14,830 bases of DNA, taken from contig JAHFFF010000025.1 of NCBI GenBank assembly GCA_023248095.1, positions 1-14,830 on the forward strand. The letters run 5' to 3'. The position numbers were made by a program, and so were the translations under genes. The notes under the pieces are model-generated. The model had not been told where the DNA came from, ran no database searches, and saw only the letters and a list, made by a program, of their open reading frames with translations. Of the stretch, positions 1 through 7,297 are shown one piece after another. The stretch is from Candidatus Omnitrophota bacterium (GTDB lineage: Bacteria > Omnitrophota > Gorgyraeia > 1-14-0-20-64-10). Numbering within the stretch: position 1 is the first letter of the stretch; every line of letters begins with the position of its first letter.

Positions 1-1700
1 AGGAGCTCATCCACCTCTAAGGTGTTGAGAAGATCGGAGGGGCTTGCCCACGCACGTCTGCACATGGCCAATCCCAGATCCACATCATCGAGCTGGCCAA
101 GCACATGCGTATCCGTGGAGACAACCAGCTTCGCGCCCAGCTCCCTCGCCCTCTTGGCATGAACATCGTTGAGATCCAGGCGTCGGGTATAGGCATTGAC
201 CTCCAACGCCACCCCGGCCCGCGCAGCAACCCCACAGACCTTCTCCAGATCAACCTCGTAGGGACTACGCTCTCCCAGAAGGCGTCCGGTTGGATGGGCC
301 AAAATGTGCACGTAGCGGTTTTGAAGCGCCTTGATGATCCTCCCAGTCATCGTTTCCAGCGGCTGTTTGAAAGCGGAGTGCACCGCTGCAATCACCAGAT
401 CAAGCTTAGCTAAAATCCGGTCCGGATAATCCAGACGGCCATCGGACAGAATGTCGACCTCCGAGCCCATGAGAATACGGAATGGATGAAGCCTTCGGTT
501 GAGTCGCTTAACCTCCGCCATCTCTTCCAACAGCTCCGATTCGCTTAAACCCCCGGCAACCCGCAGCGACCGCGAGTGATCCGAGAGAAGCATGTATCGA
601 TACCCTTGTTTACGAATCGCCTTCGCAATCTCCTCGATGGAATGGGAACCATCCGACCAATCCGAATGGTTGTGAAAAGACCCCTGTAGGTCCTTCCGCT
701 CCACCAGCCGAGGCAATCTCCCTGTTTGAGCCGCCTCAACCTCCCCTAGATCCTCCCGAAGCTCCGGAGGAATCAAAACCAGGCCCAGCGCTTCATAAAC
801 TTCCTCCTCGTCTTTTCCAGCAATCCTCCGTCCCCCCTTTTCGTGGAAGACACCGTACTCGTTGACGGTCAATCCCCTGCGATTGGCAAGTGAACGGATC
901 TTGATGTTGTGCGCCTTGGACCCGGTGAAGTACACGAGGGCCGCCCCAAAAGATTCCGGTGGGACCACCCTCAGATCCACCTGGACCCCCTGCTTGGTTC
1001 GAATGCTGGATTTGGTCTCCCCGTGCGCCTGGACCTGGGCAACCAGCTTGAGCCCGACAAACCGGTCCATAATCTTTTGGGGCTGGGTGGAAGCCACCAG
1101 GATGTCGATATCCCGTACGGTTTCCTTCCGACGACGCAAGCTCCCGGCCAAGCTGATCTGCCGGATCTCTCTCAACGGCCCAAGATCCCTCAAAATCTCC
1201 GCTCCGAGTGCCAAGGCAGTTCCCAGCGGCATCCGCTCCTGACCCGCCTTGACAACTTGAATCCCTTTCAGTATGTTTCCCTCCTTCTTCTCTCGAAACC
1301 CGGGTAAGGAACGCAACTTCCCTGCCTTCACGAGACCTTCCAGTTCGGCAATGGACTTTACCTTGAATCGATCGTAGACCAGCTTGGCCGTTTTAGGCCC
1401 AATCCCGGGCACGCTCATCAGGGAGACCAAGCTTTCAGGCAGCCTTTTCTTGATCTGTTCCAGGTAGGACAGTTTCCCGGTTGAAAGGACCTCTTGGATC
1501 TTTTCGGACAAATCCTTGCCCACGCCCGGAATCTCCTGAAGCGATCCCTTTTGTGCCATCTTCTCGAGGTCCCCGGTGAAATTTCTCAGGTTCAGGGCCG
1601 CCCTGCGATAAGCGCGAATGCGAAAAGGGTTCTCCTCCCCCTTGAGCTCCAGCAGATCCGCAATCTGTTCGAAAATATCGGCCACTTCCAAGCTCTTCAT
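1..1700 (-). CDS. polX: DNA polymerase X family protein with PHP domain (3' end cut by window edge)
   Basis: Gap-filling and repair DNA polymerase of family X, bacterial type. About 566 residues are visible and the reading frame is still open at base 1; by comparison with bacterial PolX only the last ten or so residues are missing. Helix-hairpin-helix motifs lie near residues 54-64 (EIPGVGKDL) and 94-105 (SVPGIGPKTA). The nucleotidyltransferase signature GSLRRR..TVRDIDIL (186-200) supplies Asp197 and Asp199, and VDLRV supplies Asp242; FTGSKAHN (258-265) fits the nucleotide-binding region. The PHP domain follows, with HNH (343-345), SDH (373-375), Glu414, His441, His469 and STDTH (528-532), so its metal ligands look intact. 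In characterised bacterial PolX enzymes the PHP domain gives 3'-5' exonuclease or AP-endonuclease activity. The ATG overlaps the stop of the upstream gene as ATGA, suggesting translational coupling. It is the last visible gene of the long minus-strand operon. Confidence 0.96.
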   Translation of the reverse strand, partial: MKSLEVADIFEQIADLLELKGEENPFRIRAYRRAALNLRNFTGDLEKMAQKGSLQEIPGVGKDLSEKIQEVLSTGKLSYLEQIKKRLPESLVSLMSVPGIGPKTAKLVYDRFKVKSIAELEGLVKAGKLRSLPGFREKKEGNILKGIQVVKAGQERMPLGTALALGAEILRDLGPLREIRQISLAGSLRRRKETVRDIDILVASTQPQKIMDRFVGLKLVAQVQAHGETKSSIRTKQGVQVDLRVVPPESFGAALVYFTGSKAHNIKIRSLANRRGLTVNEYGVFHEKGGRRIAGKDEEEVYEALGLVLIPPELREDLGEVEAAQTGRLPRLVERKDLQGSFHNHSDWSDGSHSIEEIAKAIRKQGYRYMLLSDHSRSLRVAGGLSESELLEEMAEVKRLNRRLHPFRILMGSEVDILSDGRLDYPDRILAKLDLVIAAVHSAFKQPLETMTGRIIKALQNRYVHILAHPTGRLLGERSPYEVDLEKVCGVAARAGVALEVNAYTRRLDLNDVHAKRARELGAKLVVSTDTHVLGQLDDVDLGLAMCRRAWASPSDLLNTLEVDEL

Positions 1701-2476
1701 TGGGACCGTACGACCTCCACTCGATCCCCGATAGAAAGCCCCAGATCTCTGATAGCAGAACCCCCGTTGATAGCTATCTCCAGCAATCCCCTGCTTCCGA
1801 TGATCGCCATGGGAATCCCTTCAGTTGCAGAACTGTAGGAGCGCTGCAAACCCTGGATCCGATAACCCTGCACGCGAACCTCAAAACTGACCTTGGACCG
1901 CTTGAGAGGTTTCCCTGGCAGGTTCGTCACTGCGTTCCCGAAACGATCCCATTGAATCACCTGCCCAACCCACCCCCCTCGACGATGACCTGCAGAGCGT
2001 AAAGAAAGCCGCTTCAACGAGCTCACCCGATGCCCAAGCTGGCGAGGATCCAGCCCGCTGGACAAATGGGCTGCAACGGGTGCAAAGATGTCTCGACCGT
2101 GAAAGGTATTGCTCACATGGGGCAGGAAGAACTTCCGGTTTTTCACAGAATAGGCCTGGACGCGGCGGGCTCCAGTCAATGCTTGGGTCAACACACCATT
2201 GTCTGGGGCGAGAAAGCAATGACCCCGGTGAGGGACAGCCAGGACCCTTCGAGTCGAACCGACACCAGGGTCCACAACGACCACATGAACAGTCCCCTTG
2301 GGAAAGTACGACCAGGACCAAGCCAACAACCAGCCCGCCCGCTCAATATCGCCGGGTGGGATCTGATGGCAAAGGTCGATGATGGTAGAAGCGGGATTGA
2401 TGGAGTGGATAACCCCCTTCATGACCCCGGCATACTCATCCTCCAAACCGAAGTCGGTCAGCAGGGTTACAACCAT
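1697..2476 (-). CDS. SAM hydroxide adenosyltransferase (DUF62 / chlorinase-fluorinase family)
   Basis: 259-residue protein of the family that includes the SAM-dependent fluorinase and chlorinase. Most members lack the halogenase loop and instead hydrolyse S-adenosylmethionine to adenosine and methionine. The N-terminus MVVTLLTDFGLEDEYAG is the family signature. The Asp-Arg-His set known for the hydrolase type can be placed at Asp69 (VVVDPGVGS), Arg76 or Arg77 (STRR) and His126 (TFHGRD), with Asn93 in PDNGVL. The smaller C-terminal beta domain covers roughly residues 165-259. I see no halogenase-type insertion, so hydrolysis is the likely activity. The start lies one base after the ald stop and has no good Shine-Dalgarno sequence, so it probably depends on translational coupling. 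The stop overlaps the polX start (ATGA). The cellular role of this family is poorly understood. Confidence 0.93.
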   Translation of the reverse strand: MVVTLLTDFGLEDEYAGVMKGVIHSINPASTIIDLCHQIPPGDIERAGWLLAWSWSYFPKGTVHVVVVDPGVGSTRRVLAVPHRGHCFLAPDNGVLTQALTGARRVQAYSVKNRKFFLPHVSNTFHGRDIFAPVAAHLSSGLDPRQLGHRVSSLKRLSLRSAGHRRGGWVGQVIQWDRFGNAVTNLPGKPLKRSKVSFEVRVQGYRIQGLQRSYSSATEGIPMAIIGSRGLLEIAINGGSAIRDLGLSIGDRVEVVRSQ

Positions 2477-2477
2477 T

Positions 2478-3590
2478 TCACAAAACGCGGCTGAGTGGCG
2501 TGTAGGGGAGGTCTAGATCCCTGGCGGTTGCCTCGTAAGTGACCTTTCCGCGGGCGATATTCACCCCCTTCATGAGGGCCGGGTTCGTCTTGAGGCCCTT
2601 GTTGAAGCCCCGCCGCGCAATCTCCATGGCAAAGGGCAGCGTTGCGTTGGTCAAACCGTACGTCGAGGTAATGGCCACCGCTCCCGGAATGTTGGTCACG
2701 CAGTAGTGGACAACCTGTTCTTCTACAAAGACCGGCGCAGCGTGCGTAGTAGGTCGGGAAGTCTCCGCACAGCCGCCTTGATCAATGGCCACGTCGACGA
2801 TCACGGAACCCGGCCTCATCTTCTTCAACATCGATCGTGGGATCAATATGGGCGAGCGGGCCCCTCGCAGGAGGGCGGCGCAGATCACCAGATCGGCCCG
2901 GGCCACTCGATCGGTGATGTTGTGCTCATTCGACATCAGGAACCAAACGTTCTTCGGCATGATGTCCTCGAGATAGCGGAGACGATCGAGATTCACGTCC
3001 ATCACCGCAACGCGTGCCCCGAGGCCTGCTGCCACCTTGGCTGCGTTGGAACCGACCACACCTGCGCCCAGGATGAGCACGCTGGCCGGGGCAACACCGG
3101 GAATTCCTCCCAGCAGAATCCCCTTCCCCTTCATCGGCTTCTCCAAGTACTTGGCTCCTTCCTGAACCGACATCCGGCCCGCAACCTCGCTCATCGGGAT
3201 AAGAATCGGCAATTGACCGCGAACATCCTCGACTGTTTCATAGGCGATGCAGGTCACCTTCTGCTTCATCATCGCCTTGGCAAGCTGTTTGTTGGCAGCA
3301 AAATGGAAGAAGGTAAAAACCATCTGGCCTGGACGGAGCAGCGGATACTCCTCGTGCTGAGGTTCCTTCACCTTCAGGATCAATTGAGCCCGGCGGTAAA
3401 TCTCCCGTGCAGACTCCGCGACCTCGGCCCCGGCCTGAGCGTATTCCCGGTCCTCGATCACAGAGGCCTTCCCCGCCCCGGCCTGGACCAGGATCGTGTG
3501 CCCTGCCCGTCTCATCTGGGCTACGCCAGAGGGAACCAGAGCGACGCGGTACTCGTCCTTCTTAATCTCCTTAGGAACGCCGACGATCAT
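2478..3590 (-). CDS. ald: Alanine dehydrogenase
   Basis: NAD-dependent alanine dehydrogenase (L-alanine + NAD+ + H2O to pyruvate + ammonia + NADH), 370 residues from the ATG at 3590. Substrate and catalytic residues fall exactly at the numbers used for the Mycobacterium tuberculosis enzyme: Arg15 (EYRVAL), Lys75 (LKVKEP), His96 (FFHFAANK) and Asp270 (VDVAIDQGG). The Rossmann glycine motif GAGVVGSNAAKVA is at 175-187 and the NAD-ribose Asp198 is in VMDVN. This numbering match is the main reason for preferring the ATG to an in-frame TTG 24 bases upstream (3614). Neither start has a convincing Shine-Dalgarno sequence, although GGGG and AGGATC precede the TTG. The start lies inside the end of the upstream PilZ gene (about 20 bases overlap), so coupled translation is likely. 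It is a metabolic enzyme within what is otherwise a signalling operon. Confidence 0.97.
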   Translation of the reverse strand: MIVGVPKEIKKDEYRVALVPSGVAQMRRAGHTILVQAGAGKASVIEDREYAQAGAEVAESAREIYRRAQLILKVKEPQHEEYPLLRPGQMVFTFFHFAANKQLAKAMMKQKVTCIAYETVEDVRGQLPILIPMSEVAGRMSVQEGAKYLEKPMKGKGILLGGIPGVAPASVLILGAGVVGSNAAKVAAGLGARVAVMDVNLDRLRYLEDIMPKNVWFLMSNEHNITDRVARADLVICAALLRGARSPILIPRSMLKKMRPGSVIVDVAIDQGGCAETSRPTTHAAPVFVEEQVVHYCVTNIPGAVAITSTYGLTNATLPFAMEIARRGFNKGLKTNPALMKGVNIARGKVTYEATARDLDLPYTPLSRVL

Positions 3591-3951
3591 GGGCCAGCAT
3601 GCTTTGAAGGACAAATTCCCCGATCCTGCGCCGATCCTCTGGTCTGAGGTCCGAGAAGTAAATCGCGGTCAGATACTTGGGATGTTGTTCCAGGGGCAGC
3701 TGATCCTGGCGCACCACCACACCTACGCAGTGAACCGATTGCCGTGGCGATCCGCCAAACCCTGGCGAGGCCGGAAGGTTCAGCACCACCTCCAGCTTCG
3801 TCATGGGAGGAACCATCTGAGAGAGACTGCACAACGCCCCGCCACAGCTTAAATTCTGTGTTACGGTTTCCATCCGCTCGGGACCGACGGAAACCTGGCA
3901 CTGAATCGTTTCTGCAACGCGTGGATACCTACGCCGCTCGGAGAAAGGCAT
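3571..3951 (-). CDS. PilZ-domain protein, canonical c-di-GMP motifs
   Basis: 126-residue single-domain PilZ protein. The first c-di-GMP-binding motif RRxxxR is RRRYPR at residues 6-11, and the second motif (D/N)xSxxG is NLSCGG at 33-38, so both halves of the ligand site look intact. A long loop (about 58-70, rich in Gly, Pro and Ser) precedes the later beta strands, and a charged C-terminal helix (RPEDRRRIGEFVLQ) ends the protein, as in many stand-alone PilZ proteins. There is no other domain and no signal peptide, so it is probably a cytoplasmic c-di-GMP-responsive adaptor; its partner cannot be read from the sequence. AAGGAG lies about 10 bases before the ATG. The gene overlaps the hydrolase upstream by 23 bases and ald downstream by about 20 bases. 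Confidence 0.9.
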   Translation of the reverse strand: MPFSERRRYPRVAETIQCQVSVGPERMETVTQNLSCGGALCSLSQMVPPMTKLEVVLNLPASPGFGGSPRQSVHCVGVVVRQDQLPLEQHPKYLTAIYFSDLRPEDRRRIGEFVLQSMLAHDRRRS

Positions 3952-4801
3952 CTCTGAAAAACTCCTTCACTTTAAGAGGGTACTCCTCTTTTCGTTTGTA
4001 ATAACAGGCTGCATGCTCAGCCTCTGGAACAAGCCAAAGCTCCTTCGCTGTCCCCGCGGCCTCAAAGAGCACCCGCGCCTCCTCCGATGGGACGGTGAAA
4101 TCCTGCATCCCATGAATGATCAATACAGCCCGTGGCGAAAGCGCCCGAATCATTTGAACTGGACTCAATGTCGACGCCCGACACCCAAGACGCAATTCCG
4201 TGACCCACAGGGTTCCCAACCCTAGAGGAATCCTAGGAATATGATATGTCAACCACTGCACCCTCGCAACCGCTTTGCCGAAATCCGCGTAGGCAGAGTC
4301 CGATACGACCGCGCGGATGTTTGGAAATCGAGCCGCCGCCAGGAGAGAAATTGCCCCACCCATGGAAACACCGTAGCACCCAACGGGCAAACCCTTCAAA
4401 TCAGGGTCCCGCGCAATGAAATCCAAAACAGCCTGTATCTCCAGCATCTCCCGAAAACCGAAGGTGGCTGTCCTGCCTCCGGACTCCCCGTGTCCACGCA
4501 GATCCAGAAGGAGCAGGTGATACGGGCTGCAAGCGTGAAAGGCCTGAGCGATATCCAGCAATTCTGCCTTGGAGGACCCAAACCCATGCAGGAGGAGCAG
4601 GAGACCTTCCGGGCGGGGATGCCGAATCAGCCAAGTGGAGACATCCACCTGATCCGCGGTCCGGAGTCGGAACGATTCCCAGGCGAGGCCGAAATCCTCG
4701 GGTGTGACGGCAGGCTTGTATCGAATGGGATGCAGGATCCGATGGGAACCGAACAGAACCCAAATCAAGCCGGACAGAATGGCAGCTAAAAGGAAGGCCA
4801 A
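3929..4801 (-). CDS. Membrane-anchored alpha/beta hydrolase
   Basis: 290-residue serine hydrolase with an N-terminal hydrophobic segment (about residues 2-18) that looks like a membrane anchor. The alpha/beta hydrolase core shows the oxyanion motif HGFG (72-75), LDLRGHGES (99-107), the nucleophile elbow GVSMGG with Ser146, the acid Asp234 (GMQDFTVP) and the base His263 (EAEHAACY). The closest general family is the Hydrolase_4/BAAT-type or prolyl-oligopeptidase-like group (YqkD/FrsA-like); the substrate cannot be predicted. The start is a TTG at 4801, since an in-frame TGA lies two codons upstream and no ATG occurs until well inside the fold. An AGGG about 11-14 bases upstream is a weak Shine-Dalgarno sequence. 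It sits between two PilZ genes, 15 bases after the upstream stop and overlapping the downstream PilZ start by 23 bases, so a c-di-GMP-linked envelope role is possible but is inference. Confidence 0.9.
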   Translation of the reverse strand: MAFLLAAILSGLIWVLFGSHRILHPIRYKPAVTPEDFGLAWESFRLRTADQVDVSTWLIRHPRPEGLLLLLHGFGSSKAELLDIAQAFHACSPYHLLLLDLRGHGESGGRTATFGFREMLEIQAVLDFIARDPDLKGLPVGCYGVSMGGAISLLAAARFPNIRAVVSDSAYADFGKAVARVQWLTYHIPRIPLGLGTLWVTELRLGCRASTLSPVQMIRALSPRAVLIIHGMQDFTVPSEEARVLFEAAGTAKELWLVPEAEHAACYYKRKEEYPLKVKEFFRDAFLRAA

Positions 4802-4816
4802 AGTCGGTCAGGAACC

Positions 4817-5194
4817 CTATGGGCTCTCTTGAATCTTTCCCTTCAGGTTTCCCAACCAACGGGAGTAGATGAAATCCAGCAGACGGGCCAAATCCAACGG
4901 CTTGATCGAGACAAAGCGCAGCCCGGCGAGCACCTCAGAGCGGTCTGGAATGGATTCTCCGGCCCATGCGACCTCTGCCGTGGCAAAGATAGGCACATTG
5001 TCTCCCGGTACCTTCATGGTGAGATCGACATGCTCACCCCGCTCGACGGATGCCGGCAACAGGATTCCAAGACCTTCCCGGCAAAAATCTCGAACCCTTG
5101 CCGCGCCCGATGCCATGGAAGGACCCTTAGCCCAATATTCCGCCTCTAAGTCTGTTCCAATCCTCATAAACTTTCTTCGCTCTTTTGACTGCAT
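4817..5194 (-). CDS. PilZ-domain protein with altered second motif
   Basis: 125-residue single-domain PilZ protein. The first motif is RRKFMR (residues 6-11). The second motif reads DFCREG (36-41), with Cys38 where the (D/N)xSxxG consensus has Ser, so c-di-GMP affinity may differ from that of its operon neighbour. The remaining pattern, a beta-barrel core (GILLPASV, DLTMKV, ATAEVAW, LAGLRFVSI) followed by a C-terminal helix ending in YSRWLGNL, fits the fold. AAGGAG lies six bases before the ATG and overlaps the stop codon of the HD-GYP gene, so the two are tightly coupled. A sensor or effector acting with the upstream phosphodiesterase is the simplest reading. Confidence 0.87.
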   Translation of the reverse strand: MQSKERRKFMRIGTDLEAEYWAKGPSMASGAARVRDFCREGLGILLPASVERGEHVDLTMKVPGDNVPIFATAEVAWAGESIPDRSEVLAGLRFVSIKPLDLARLLDFIYSRWLGNLKGKIQESP

Positions 5195-5203
5195 GGCTGC
5201 TCC

Positions 5204-7297
5204 TTAACCTATCATCTCCACCGCTTCAACCGGTTTCTTGACAATGAATCCCTTTCGGTACGCCCGCAGGAACGCTTCGACCATGCTCGGATCGAATTGA
5301 GAACCTGAACAGGCCTCGATTTCTCTGACCGCCGCCGCATCGGAAAGACGCTTGCGATAAGGGCGATCGGTCGTCATGGAGTCAAAGGTGTCCGCCACAG
5401 AGATGATCCGGGTCATGAGAGGAATCTCGGCTCCGCGGAGCCCATCGGGGTAACCCTTTCCGTCGTAGCGTTCATGATGCGCCTTGATCATCCTGGCAAC
5501 CACCTCCATCCCCTTGATGGGCTGCAGGATGATGGCCCCCACCACAGGATGCTCCGCCATCTTCTTGGCCTCGCGAGCGGTTAATTTTGCCGGCTTCCTG
5601 AGGATCTCATCCGGAATGCCGATCTTTCCGATGTCGTGCAGAAGCGCAGAGATGGTCAGCATCTCCTTGAACCGCGGCATAGCGAGTATCTCGGGATGCG
5701 GCCCCAGTTCATCCGCAATGGCTACCGCATAGGCCGTGGAACGCTCCGTGTGCCCATGGGTGTAAGGATCCCGCGCATCAACGGCAGCCGCCAGCGCAAT
5801 GGCCGTATGGATGAAGAGCCGATGCTCCCGCTGATAAAGCCCTTCGATCTCACTCATCCGCAGAAAGAGCTGCTGGTAGAGCTGCGCATTCTCCAGGGCG
5901 ATCGCCCCCTCATTGGCCAAGGTGGCGAGCACATCCAAGTCCTCCTGAGAGAAGGGATCCCCCGAGAGCTTTTCTCCCAGAACAAGAAACCCCAGCATCT
6001 GAGTCTTGCTGAAGGAGGGGACCAGAACCTGTGCCCCCAAGGAATTCATCTCGCCCAGGATTTCCTCCAGGGTCCGGCGGATTACGGTTCGGTGTGGAAA
6101 GAGTTTTTCGCTCCTCAGCCAGGCCCGCACCTCATCCTGGGTCAAAACCTCCTTCTTTTCCTCCAACCATGCGACCAGTGGGTTATCTCTCCCTACGGTT
6201 AAATCCATCGGCCGCTTGTCTCGGCCTCGGCTGACCCTCAGCGCGTAATGGTCGCCTGATCGCTGTAAAATCGCGACGTGGGTCACGCGGAGCCGCATCC
6301 CGATGAAATGGGCCATGAGCTTGAGCAGTTTATCCACAGAGGTGACCCGCGTCATGCCCCGGGACGCCTCCTTGAGGGTCTTTTGCCACTGATACTTCCT
6401 CTGGAAAAGGAGGCGATCGGTCAGCCCCCTCAGCCACGTGTCGAGCGGCCGGACCACCGCCGTGACAATGCTTAAGGCCAGCAGGCACATCCAGAGAACT
6501 CGCCGATCGAGGGCCTGGGATCCGTAAAAAAGAACCTGTCCCACAAAGACGACGACAACCACAAATAAGCCCACCAGGATCGAATAGAGGGAGGCGTAAA
6601 GCAGGGTATTCTTGACCACGATCGAGATGTCCATCAAGCGCCACCGAACCATGGCGTAGGCCATCAATGCATAGAAAACAAAGACCCCCTGCTCTGCGGG
6701 GGAAACCGGAATCCTAAAAACCAGCGGAATCATGGAAAGAAACGAGAGCAGACCCACGACCGAGGCGAGGATCACATACCGCAGCTGATTCCTCCGGAAA
6801 CCAATCTGACCCTGGTATTGCCGGAGAAGAATCCCCAGGCTGATGAGGAATAACCCGAAAAACCAGAGGATGAACAGCCCATAAAAGGGGCCTGCAACCG
6901 GATAGCACCTAAACGGAGGCTGCTCCTGCAAACCACGCACGAGCAATGGGGTCAGTGCCAGCAGCGCAAACAGGCCAGCCGTTCTGTCGGCCCACCGCAC
7001 CCATTCACCCCCCACGGAATCCTCTTCCCTCAGTGCCAGCGCAAAGTGCAGAAAGAAGACCGCGATCAACCCAAACGCCGCGTGCGCGAATCGCGCCAAG
7101 CCAAGGGCCCAGCCTGACGAAGCTGCCTGCTGCATGAGGGCAGTCCCGAACGCCCAAGCCGACGTGGCCCCGGAAAGGTAGAACCAGGTCCTGTTCGCTT
7201 GGGCCCTCGGGTTCTTCAGATAGACAAACAACCCTAATCCGAAGCTGGTCACACCCATGCCAACCAAGCTCCAGAAATGATAACTAGGGCTGAACAT
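5204..7297 (-). CDS. Membrane GAF/HD-GYP-domain protein (predicted c-di-GMP phosphodiesterase)
   Basis: 697 residues from the ATG at 7297, chosen because GGTGGAG lies four bases upstream; an in-frame TTG at 7321 would lie further inside the preceding gene and has no such site. The N-terminal 290 residues contain about eight or nine hydrophobic segments, like the 7TM sensor region found in front of many histidine kinases. A GAF-like domain follows (about 312-472). The C-terminal HD-GYP domain (about 497-690) has HTERS, the HD pair in LLHDIGKIGIP (His554, Asp555), the complete HHERYDGKGYP motif (607-617) and SVADTFDSMTTDRPYR. Intact HD and GYP motifs predict hydrolysis of c-di-GMP to pGpG or GMP. 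No kinase or GGDEF domain is present. It overlaps the response regulator gene by 14 bases and precedes a PilZ gene, an arrangement that suggests a local c-di-GMP circuit at the inner membrane. Confidence 0.94.
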   Translation of the reverse strand: MFSPSYHFWSLVGMGVTSFGLGLFVYLKNPRAQANRTWFYLSGATSAWAFGTALMQQAASSGWALGLARFAHAAFGLIAVFFLHFALALREEDSVGGEWVRWADRTAGLFALLALTPLLVRGLQEQPPFRCYPVAGPFYGLFILWFFGLFLISLGILLRQYQGQIGFRRNQLRYVILASVVGLLSFLSMIPLVFRIPVSPAEQGVFVFYALMAYAMVRWRLMDISIVVKNTLLYASLYSILVGLFVVVVVFVGQVLFYGSQALDRRVLWMCLLALSIVTAVVRPLDTWLRGLTDRLLFQRKYQWQKTLKEASRGMTRVTSVDKLLKLMAHFIGMRLRVTHVAILQRSGDHYALRVSRGRDKRPMDLTVGRDNPLVAWLEEKKEVLTQDEVRAWLRSEKLFPHRTVIRRTLEEILGEMNSLGAQVLVPSFSKTQMLGFLVLGEKLSGDPFSQEDLDVLATLANEGAIALENAQLYQQLFLRMSEIEGLYQREHRLFIHTAIALAAAVDARDPYTHGHTERSTAYAVAIADELGPHPEILAMPRFKEMLTISALLHDIGKIGIPDEILRKPAKLTAREAKKMAEHPVVGAIILQPIKGMEVVARMIKAHHERYDGKGYPDGLRGAEIPLMTRIISVADTFDSMTTDRPYRKRLSDAAAVREIEACSGSQFDPSMVEAFLRAYRKGFIVKKPVEAVEMIG

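Noticed and set aside
1697..2476. Fluorinase or chlorinase activity for the DUF62 protein
   Set aside because: The Asp-Arg-His pattern of the hydrolase type is present and no halogenase-type insertion is visible.
3591..3614. TTG start adding eight residues to alanine dehydrogenase
   Set aside because: The shorter start gives the family length and exact catalytic residue numbering; the extension is not typical of the family.
2706..3647. A 313-codon open frame on the plus strand
   Set aside because: It lies opposite ald and the PilZ start, and its translation is rich in His, Arg and Leu with no family resemblance; the minus-strand genes have all catalytic residues. It is a high-GC shadow frame.
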